DNA of 64,000 nt from Nematocida ironsii. Taxonomy: Eukaryota; Microsporidia. A model generated the notes under the pieces. The model was not told where the DNA came from and did not search any database. It saw only the letters and a program-made list of their open reading frames with translations. Both the position numbers and the translations under genes were made by a program. This document shows positions 57,418 to 64,000 of this stretch, one piece after another; position 1 is the first letter of the stretch; the number at the start of each line of letters is the position of its first letter. The stretch covers positions 21,657 to 85,656 of the forward strand of contig LTDK01000146.1 in assembly GCA_001642415.1 (NCBI GenBank), written 5' to 3'.

Positions 57418-60318
57418 ATGAAAACAATAGTAAGGACTATTATCTTCCCAATTATAGCACTATTCATTCTATGTATGCTATGTAGTGTAGTATACACTAT
57501 GATGGCCCCATCTGTGAAGAAAGAAAAGAGCGCAAGTATTAATATAGAAGATAACACTAAAACAATATCTAATGAGCATAAAAATGAGATAAACAACATT
57601 TTAAAAGAATTAGAAGAAACAATTAATGCATATGAATCTATAGAAGAAGAATGGCGTTTGGAGGATGCATCTGCCAATAACAGCAGTAGGGCCGACACTG
57701 CAGAGGGCACCAATACCAATGATACAGAAAATATAAGCCAAAACTGCACCAAAGAAATGATAGCCCAAGAATTACACAGTTCTGCTTCTAAGACTATTTT
57801 TTTAAATAAAAATAATAACGAGGACAGCCAGAACACCACTGAAAATACTTCTATCCATATCAATGATATTACTGAAAAAACTAGCAATGGCGATGAGCTA
57901 CAGCACACTAGTAATATGAATGAAACTGCATCTGCTGCAAGTGACTTGGCTATTAATCACTCCACAAGTATTGATGATGCGTCTGGTATATATTCTATGA
58001 AGGCAGATTCCTATGTAAGAAAATCTGTTTCTAGCGATATAAAAAATGAGAATAGTATTATCATTGAAGATAACTCTACCAAAATTGATGAATTGTTCTA
58101 TGCACACCCCGGATCTATTGACTGCATTGTATATGACTATATTCCAGATGAGCCAAAGAACACAATCAGCATATCCATCCATGAATCTGATATAATTGAA
58201 AATAGCAAAGTTAATGTCAATGAAACCTCTTATATTAATGCTATTGACGAATCTACTAATATCAATGTTGATAATTCTAAATCCGCCATGCATAGAGATC
58301 CGCAGAATGACAAACATAATTTGCCCCCTCAAGCCATCTCTACTAGTATTCATGGGAGTGACGATGAAAACTCTACTACTTTTAGCAATTCCAATAACTC
58401 AAATGCCTCTACTGTAGTTTTTTCGGGAAGCAGGCCTTCTGCTATTGAGGTGGAAAGTACTAATGCTTTAGATGCCAGTAGTAAAATGAGTTCTATGGTC
58501 CCAGACACAAACAATACACAAACAGATGCAGAGAGTTCTGAATATGCCATGGAATCTATGCAAGATAGTGCTTCAATCCACTCAGATAACACTAATGTTA
58601 GCGACTGCACTTCTTGTACTACTGAAATTGACACAATGGGTGTGAGTGTTAAAGCAATTATAAATGCCATAAACCAAAAAGTTACAAAAGAAGATGCAGA
58701 AAAGAGACTATTGAAAAAACAGCAAAGTTTAAGAAAAATTAACAAAAAGCAGTTTCCCTATTTCTATGATGGATATTTTGTAATGAAAAATGCTCAGAAT
58801 ACACACAGAAAGAATACAAACCATGTGAGCTACGGCCAAGCATCTGCCATAAGCACTCTTAAAAAGTATATGAAAAATGGAAGCATCGCATTAAATACAA
58901 CTATTTCTATTGACAACGATGTTCTTCCATGCAGCATTGATGGCTTATCTATCTTAGCAGACCGATTGTCTAAGCACAGCGACGGAGCATTGACTGCTCC
59001 TATAATAGAACATATAAAAGAGAGTATTCTGTACTTACAAGACCTTACAGATTTAACTCGATTCTGCGTTATAAGGGAAATAGAGACTATCACAGAAATT
59101 TGGAGTATTCTTTTTGGAAAGTATGTAAATGACATTGAAAATAGAGTGAATGAGGAACTCAGAGAGCCATGTAACTTCATAGTACCTAAACTTGATAAAA
59201 AACTCATCATGAGCTGCAAAAGTAAGATAAAAAGTCTAATCTATAGTAATTATACTGTGCCTGTTAATTTCTACATATCAGAGTCTTTGAAAAAAATGGC
59301 AAGTTTATTTATTTTGCTTGACGATGACAGAAATCCAAAAATCAAAAAGTTCTCTTCTCTGGTTGAGAAGAACCCATGGTTTGTTAAAATGCCAGAAAAG
59401 AGCAAAAGTCTTCTTTGCAACTACGTAGAAAAGTACTGGGCGCTTGACTCTCAGAAAGAAGGCCTCTTCTTATGCAAAGATAGCTACCCAATGATCCAGG
59501 AGACCCTTAGCACCAAAGAAATGCACGAGTTCTATTCAGGCGTAGTTAGAAGCATTGATTCTCCAGAATCGTCTAACCCTGGAATGTATATTTTTGATGG
59601 TTTTGCACACACTATATTAAACATCATAAATTCTAAAAAGGAAACCACCACAGAAATTAGTAAGCTTGGGGGTCACATAATTAAAAAAAATACAGAGCTG
59701 CTTTTCAACCAGTGCCTTTTGGAAGATGCATTTGTAGAATACAACAGCAAAAAAGAAAAGAAAATGCATCCACTGTTTTTAAACAGCTCAAAGCTTCTTC
59801 ATTTTACAGCCTCGCACCTTTTGAAAACAGAGAGAGAGATAAAGCATCTTGAAACATTCAGCAGACCTACATCCAAATCAACAATTGATAAGATAAAGAA
59901 GATCTGTATTAAACTCATGCAAGCCGGGGCAAATGCAATTAACCAGCAACTTTTCCTCTTGTCTCTCCAGAGAAGTGAATCAAATAGCATGCAGGCAGTC
60001 ATATATGCATCTCTGTTTGAAGAGAATAGTGAAGAAATAAGAAACAAGCTCTATAAAGAAGCATATCCGATGATCAACAGAATAATATATGAACCCTCAA
60101 GCACGCAAGGAAAAGAGACGAACAGTAAGCCAATCACAGAGTCTACGACTAATCCAGCACAAACAGTAAGCTCCAATCAGTTTAAGTGGCCTAGTATAGA
60201 TCTTCCATACGATAAGTTGACATATGAATCAGTCTTTGATAAAATTGATGTTACTGAGAATGCCATTAAGTCGGAATATAAGTCGTATATTGATCTCTGC
60301 TTTAATCTAAATGTTTAA
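57418..60318 (+). CDS. Ser/Thr/Asn-rich membrane-anchored protein (966 aa)
   Basis: The frame opens at a TTG (57382), but the first ATG is at 57418. Residues 5-30 (IVRTIIFPIIALFILCMLCSVVYT) form a signal anchor or uncleaved signal. Residues about 40-410 are low-complexity, rich in Ser, Thr, Asn, Asp and Ile, with many N-x-S/T sites and few hydrophobic residues, like a heavily O-glycosylated stalk. Residues about 420-900 form a helical globular domain with regularly spaced Cys. The design, a membrane anchor plus stalk plus globular head, fits a surface-exposed or secretory-pathway protein. No known domain is recognised. The stop is 17 bp upstream of a CCCGAAATTT motif. Confidence 0.75.
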   Translation: MKTIVRTIIFPIIALFILCMLCSVVYTMMAPSVKKEKSASINIEDNTKTISNEHKNEINNILKELEETINAYESIEEEWRLEDASANNSSRADTAEGTNTNDTENISQNCTKEMIAQELHSSASKTIFLNKNNNEDSQNTTENTSIHINDITEKTSNGDELQHTSNMNETASAASDLAINHSTSIDDASGIYSMKADSYVRKSVSSDIKNENSIIIEDNSTKIDELFYAHPGSIDCIVYDYIPDEPKNTISISIHESDIIENSKVNVNETSYINAIDESTNINVDNSKSAMHRDPQNDKHNLPPQAISTSIHGSDDENSTTFSNSNNSNASTVVFSGSRPSAIEVESTNALDASSKMSSMVPDTNNTQTDAESSEYAMESMQDSASIHSDNTNVSDCTSCTTEIDTMGVSVKAIINAINQKVTKEDAEKRLLKKQQSLRKINKKQFPYFYDGYFVMKNAQNTHRKNTNHVSYGQASAISTLKKYMKNGSIALNTTISIDNDVLPCSIDGLSILADRLSKHSDGALTAPIIEHIKESILYLQDLTDLTRFCVIREIETITEIWSILFGKYVNDIENRVNEELREPCNFIVPKLDKKLIMSCKSKIKSLIYSNYTVPVNFYISESLKKMASLFILLDDDRNPKIKKFSSLVEKNPWFVKMPEKSKSLLCNYVEKYWALDSQKEGLFLCKDSYPMIQETLSTKEMHEFYSGVVRSIDSPESSNPGMYIFDGFAHTILNIINSKKETTTEISKLGGHIIKKNTELLFNQCLLEDAFVEYNSKKEKKMHPLFLNSSKLLHFTASHLLKTEREIKHLETFSRPTSKSTIDKIKKICIKLMQAGANAINQQLFLLSLQRSESNSMQAVIYASLFEENSEEIRNKLYKEAYPMINRIIYEPSSTQGKETNSKPITESTTNPAQTVSSNQFKWPSIDLPYDKLTYESVFDKIDVTENAIKSEYKSYIDLCFNLNV

Positions 60319-60971
60319 TTGGCTTTTATTAGCTATATAACCCGAAATTTAAAAAACCTACTCCCTACCAAAAATTAGCTAATTAAGGAAGCTACAGTAT
60401 GCTGTCTGCATATTCGCAAAATAAATATTTGGATTTTAAACTCTCTTTTATTTTATTTTTAGATATTTTTATTATTAAAGCTAGAAAATGCCCCGAAATG
60501 GCATTTTGTACTTAATAAAAGTAAGCACTTCTCAGTAGGATAAGACAAAATATATATGCATGTATTTCGGGTTATTTGGAGATTTATGCTATCCATCACA
60601 TTGTAATCTGCTCTTGAATAGCCGCATTACTATGAAACATGCAATTTTTCTACTAAAAAGCATGTACAGTGCTAGATTGTAATTTAAACCGCCAGATAAC
60701 AACCGAAATATCTATAAAATTTCTGTAAAATTCAAATATATAATAACCCGAAATTCAAATTTATTTTTAGTAGCAGAATGCCTAGAAATAATGTTATATA
60801 AGGCATAAATAATATTTTATTTTTAACAAATCATGCATAGTTCACATGTTATATGTTTACTTATTTAGGCTGGTTCTTTTTCCTTAAAGTATAAAGTTTA
60901 TATAGGGCCGCGAATTCTTTTATTTTTTATATATACTTTTACTTTCTACTATATGTTTAGTTATGGCTTGC
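60319..60971. other. AT-rich spacer with three CGGG motifs and repeat copy 3
   Basis: Contains ATAACCCGAAATT at 60337-60349, TATTTCGGGTTATTT at 60563-60577, ATAACCCGAAATTC at 60742-60755 and the third copy of the dispersed repeat at 60797-60848. No gene is supported. Confidence 0.5.
60797..60848 (+). repeat. Dispersed AT-rich repeat, copy 3
   Basis: It shares AGGCATAAATAATATTTTA and the right-end CATAGTTCACA with copy 2, with one small difference in the T-run. It follows a CCCGAAATT motif by about 45 bp, as copy 2 follows a CGGG motif by about 60 bp. Confidence 0.7.
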
Positions 60972-61523
60972 TCATTTCCATGGAGGACGAATACTACTAC
61001 TGGATGGTTTGAGAGTTGTTTTATTATGGGACTGCGGTTTTTTTTTCAAAGGCACCGCCACTGACCGCAAATTTTGCTCTGGATTGCTTAAATCACTAGT
61101 AGTATTAAGTGCTTGCTTTTTGTTTTTTTCTAAATTTGCTTTCTTTTTGTCATCTTTTTTTACTTGTGCACTTTTTTCTTTTGTATCCTCTAGTAAATCC
61201 GGCTTTTTGTCTTTTTTATTTGCTATTTTAGTTGTGTGATTGGTATATTGTTTCTGGTTTATGGGCAATTTTTTTGCTTTTGAGTCTCTAACTCTGCTCT
61301 TTTTGCGTTTAGTTTCTTCAATTTTCTTGTCTAAAATAACTGTGCTATCTTTTATTATCTTTTTGTTTTCTGTCTTCTTGCTGTCTTTTGTGTTCCCGTT
61401 TTCTTCTATAGAGTTTATCTCTTCTATTGGGTTATTTATAACTTTATATATCTTGAAAAGATAACCTATTCCTATTATTGTAATGATTCCTTTTAACAGA
61501 ATGTGCTGTAGTGCCATTTTCAT
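60972..61523 (-). CDS. Lys-rich single-pass membrane protein (183 aa)
   Basis: Residues 5-28 are hydrophobic (LQHILLKGIITIIGIGYLFKI), a signal anchor. The remainder is extremely rich in Lys with Glu, Asp, Ser and Asn and lacks hydrophobic stretches and Cys, so it is probably disordered. The end is Pro/Ser-rich (SSSSIRPPWK). It is basic overall, unlike the acidic stalk of the neighbouring 966-residue protein. It might bind an acidic partner or nucleic acid, but no function is recognised. The start is the ATG at 61523. Confidence 0.65.
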   Translation of the reverse strand: MKMALQHILLKGIITIIGIGYLFKIYKVINNPIEEINSIEENGNTKDSKKTENKKIIKDSTVILDKKIEETKRKKSRVRDSKAKKLPINQKQYTNHTTKIANKKDKKPDLLEDTKEKSAQVKKDDKKKANLEKNKKQALNTTSDLSNPEQNLRSVAVPLKKKPQSHNKTTLKPSSSSIRPPWK

Positions 61524-62296
61524 TTTTTGTATTAGATAATAATTTTAATTTAAATTAGTGTGGAAGTTGTAATCTTTCTATTATTAATTTTTTCTTTCTG
61601 CTGTATATTTTGATGGTGTTTTAAAATTAAATATTCTGGCAGCTAATAAATACTAAGTTCTATTATTTATAGTTTAATTATTGCGTATGTAGCCAAATGT
61701 GCAAAGATATATATTAGATGTAGATCTAATGCTGCTTTAGATATGCTAAATCATGTGAAAATTCATTGTATCAAATTAAGTTATTTTGGATTTTATATTC
61801 TTTGAATTCTTTAATTAATATTCTTCCATATACAAAATAAGTTGTTATTTTTAAGTTTTTAGTGTGTTCTAATACTGCATATTTTATTTCTATGTTTATA
61901 ATTTTCTAGTAAGAATATGTCTATTTGCTATTTTAAAATAATTTATATATGGAAGGTTTATAAACAAAAAGAGCACAGAAGTTAATAGAAAGCCAAATAA
62001 TAAAATAATATTGGAATAATAAATAGGAAAAAGAGAAGGGCTGTGTGAAGAAAGAGTGCAGAACACTTAAAGTGTATTATAACAACATGTTGGTTTTTGT
62101 AGGCGCATGGCGACTATATGTGCCTCTCAGTAATGGCATTACTTCTTTTGGAGTAATGGAGCAATTAGTGATATTAAAATATTAGAATATCACTGCAGAC
62201 AATATTACGATATCATGTTTTCGCATTTAAAATTCTTGGTTGTTTATTATATCTTGAAATTCTATATTTATTATACTGATAAATAATAATTGTCTA
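61524..62296. other. Spacer with palindrome-dense segment
   Basis: The left 500 bp are plain AT-rich DNA. The segment 62063-62194 contains five inverted repeats in a row and is listed separately as a candidate structured element. No open frame is seen. Confidence 0.5.
62063..62194. other. Candidate structured RNA or palindromic regulatory element
   Basis: Five inverted repeats follow one another. They are ACACTT-A-AAGTGT (62063-62075), CAACATGTTG (62083-62092), GGCGCAT/ATGTGCC with a 9-nt loop (62102-62124), AGTAAT-GGC-ATTACT (62129-62143), and AGTGATATT/AATATCACT with a 10-nt loop (62167-62194). The stretch is less AT-rich than its flanks. No known RNA family was recognised on either strand. 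Confidence 0.4.
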
Positions 62297-63895
62297 TTAT
62301 CTCCTTACTCGCTTGTGCATATTTGGTATATTCACTCTTCGGGTCATTTTTGCTGCTGGTTTTTTGTATACTGGCACTGGCTTTGTGATTTCCATACTAT
62401 TTCCTCCTTCTACCTCTTCTGTTACCTGCTCATATGGGACCTGCTCTTTCTTTTTTGGCAGCGCAGGCAGGCGGGGAACATAGACCCCGCGCATTTCTGG
62501 TACGTGTGGAAGCCGCCTTAAGCAGTACAGATCTGTCAGTCCTACAAAATCCAGCTGCTTATAGTTCAGAACGTGCTTTAGTAGATGTTCTTTATACGAA
62601 CGAATATACGAGACAAATGCAACAACATCCTGTTCATTCTCTACATCTTCTGGTAGATAAAGTGTTGGGTCTTCTGGCTTTTTCTGTTCTCCAAATGCAC
62701 CACGAACAACAGCTGGCTTGATTGGTGTCAGTTGCTGCAGAAGATTATCGTCTGGAGTCTGTATAGGTACTCCACGGGCCTGCATAAACCCAACATACTC
62801 CTTCTCGTTTGGCATCCAAAAGAATAAACAAAGTCCTTCCTGGCCGCCTCTCGCTGTTCTTCCACTTCTATGCACAAAAGTCACTGGGTCTTGCGGTAGG
62901 TCAAAGTGCAGCACTGCAGTTACACCAGGAAAGTCTAGGCCACGTGCTGAAATGTCTGTACACAGAAGAACCCCAGACTCTGTGGCAGCATACTCTGCAT
63001 ACGTCTGCTCGCGCACTGTCTGTGGTAGTTTTCGGTGTAGACGTAGCACACAGTTATGCAGTCCTCCTCTTCCTACTGTCTGCATCAGCCTAGAGTAAAA
63101 GTAGTCTACCTGTGCACACGTAGCAAAAAACACAATTATTTTCTTTCCCAGTGCACGGATACTGCGCATTAGAGCCTCTGCCTTTTGTGCAGGCGGCACG
63201 CACAGACCAAATAGACGAAGACCATCTGGCACACGCAGTGCACTCTTAACACACACAAACAGAGGACTTCGCATGCCTAGGCGGCCAAGTGCGTGCACAC
63301 TCTCTGATACTGTGGCAGAAAATATCGCTGTCTGCTTTGCCCGCGGGAGCATGCGGAGCATCTCTGAGACTTCCTTTCTAAATCCAAATGAAAGCATTTT
63401 GTCTGCCTCATCCAGAACAAAGAGCTCTACATCACGTAGAGGCATTCCGCCCTCTCGGCTCAGTTCAAACACCTTTCCTGGCGATCCAATCATAATGTCT
63501 GCCCACTGTACTGTCCCCTCCTCGCTCTGCACGCGCTGTGCCACGATTTCTTCCACCTGTGCACCTCCTGTGATGCACTGCATGCTTACACCTAGGTCCT
63601 CTGTGATAGAGAGCGCGGCCTGGTGAATCTGCTGCGCTAGCTCACGTGTTGGCGCAACAACAAGGGCTCTTGGCCCCACCGTCTTCTTTCCACGCTTCTT
63701 TCCAAGCACTCTCTGTAGAAGGGGCACAAGAAATGCAAATGTTTTTCCAGAGCCTGTGACTGCTTCTGCCACCACGTCTCTCTGCCGCAAAAGCAGGGGC
63801 ACCACGCTTTCCTGCACTGGTGTCATTTCGTCAAATCCTTTATCTGCAAGATTCTTCTTCAAACTGTCTAGTATGGCAAGCGAAGAAAACTTCAT
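62297..63895 (-). CDS. spb4: DEAD-box RNA helicase Spb4/DDX55
   Basis: This ATP-dependent helicase acts in 60S subunit assembly in the nucleolus. All helicase motifs are present: TPVQ (Q motif), AVTGSGKT, PTRELAQQ, DEAD within FVLDEADKML, FSAT, TDISARGLD and HRSGRTARGG. After the second RecA domain comes AFVSYIRSYKEHLLKHVL, then DLYCLRRLPHVPEM, the C-terminal extension that marks Spb4/DDX55. A basic tail ends the protein. The frame is open to a TTG at 63919, but the first ATG is at 63895, giving 532 residues (yeast Spb4 606). Base composition is visibly GC-richer than in the rest of the window. Confidence 0.93.
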   Translation of the reverse strand: MKFSSLAILDSLKKNLADKGFDEMTPVQESVVPLLLRQRDVVAEAVTGSGKTFAFLVPLLQRVLGKKRGKKTVGPRALVVAPTRELAQQIHQAALSITEDLGVSMQCITGGAQVEEIVAQRVQSEEGTVQWADIMIGSPGKVFELSREGGMPLRDVELFVLDEADKMLSFGFRKEVSEMLRMLPRAKQTAIFSATVSESVHALGRLGMRSPLFVCVKSALRVPDGLRLFGLCVPPAQKAEALMRSIRALGKKIIVFFATCAQVDYFYSRLMQTVGRGGLHNCVLRLHRKLPQTVREQTYAEYAATESGVLLCTDISARGLDFPGVTAVLHFDLPQDPVTFVHRSGRTARGGQEGLCLFFWMPNEKEYVGFMQARGVPIQTPDDNLLQQLTPIKPAVVRGAFGEQKKPEDPTLYLPEDVENEQDVVAFVSYIRSYKEHLLKHVLNYKQLDFVGLTDLYCLRRLPHVPEMRGVYVPRLPALPKKKEQVPYEQVTEEVEGGNSMEITKPVPVYKKPAAKMTRRVNIPNMHKRVRR

Positions 63896-64000
63896 GAAAA
63901 TTTGCAAAGAAACCAGCAACTGAAAAGGGAGTGCGGATGAAATATATATGACGTGTGGAAAGTGAAATTAAGAAATCAGTATGGCGAGAAGTGCTAGATG

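Noticed and set aside
1..64000. tRNA genes, rRNA genes, CRISPR arrays and complete transposons
   Set aside because: I scanned the spacers by eye for T-loop words, rRNA-like GC-rich blocks, regularly spaced repeats and transposase or reverse-transcriptase motifs and found none that hold up.

Overview
This is a window of a compact, AT-rich, intron-poor eukaryotic genome, almost certainly a microsporidian and most likely a Nematocida-type species. The core proteins are eukaryotic and shortened: cytosolic leucyl-tRNA synthetase, eS27, Ubc9, Ada2, a V-ATPase proteolipid, class II myosin and Spb4. Every gene reads as one uninterrupted frame. Several divergent gene pairs are separated by only 14-54 bp, and AATAAA signals overlap stop codons. 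Two secreted proteins look like polar tube proteins, the invasion tube unique to microsporidia. Assignment to Nematocida is inference from gene content and from the large secreted or LRR-type families.

Layout. 1-2.6 kb: a secreted LRR-like protein cut by the left edge and a helical protein of unknown role, both on the minus strand. 3.3-11.7 kb, plus strand: LeuRS, a DP-type transcription factor, a small unknown protein, an Ala/Gln-rich candidate PTP1, an ASNSD1-like asparagine synthetase-domain protein and a basic Cys-containing candidate PTP2. 12.2-18.1 kb: a Tra2-like RRM protein, a tubulin-cofactor-D-like protein, small unknown genes, the V-ATPase c'' subunit and, on the minus strand, a very small RNase P RNA. 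19-40 kb, mostly minus strand: a membrane protein, myosin II, Ada2, a Fes1-like protein, an ADAM metalloprotease, a bacterial DusA-type tRNA-dihydrouridine synthase, a secreted thioredoxin-like protein, Ubc9, a SET protein, eS27 and an Scc3-like cohesin subunit. 41-51 kb: small acidic or membrane proteins, a TLDc protein, an SLC35/TPT transporter and a dolichol-kinase-like protein. 51-61.5 kb: an accessory block of secreted and membrane-anchored proteins of unknown function (a large secreted protein, a beta-trefoil-like protein, a Ser/Thr/Asn-rich anchored protein and a Lys-rich anchored protein). It has long AT-rich spacers rich in a TTTCGGGTTAT motif and a dispersed repeat. 62.3-63.9 kb: the GC-richer DEAD-box helicase Spb4.

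How the genes relate. Housekeeping functions (translation, tRNA processing, rRNA maturation, vacuolar acidification, cytoskeleton, chromatin) are scattered singly, as expected for this group. The parasite-specific genes form two zones: the polar-tube pair at 7-12 kb and the secreted/membrane block at 51-61.5 kb.

The most noteworthy items are the roughly 160-nt RNase P RNA with recognisable CR-I, CR-IV and CR-V elements, the candidate PTP1/PTP2 locus split by an unrelated gene, the bacterial-type DusA, the recurring TTTCGGGTTAT intergenic motif, a dispersed repeat of about 50 bp, and a palindrome-dense spacer at 62.1 kb. Several long frames begin at TTG or GTG; the starts given here use the first plausible ATG.
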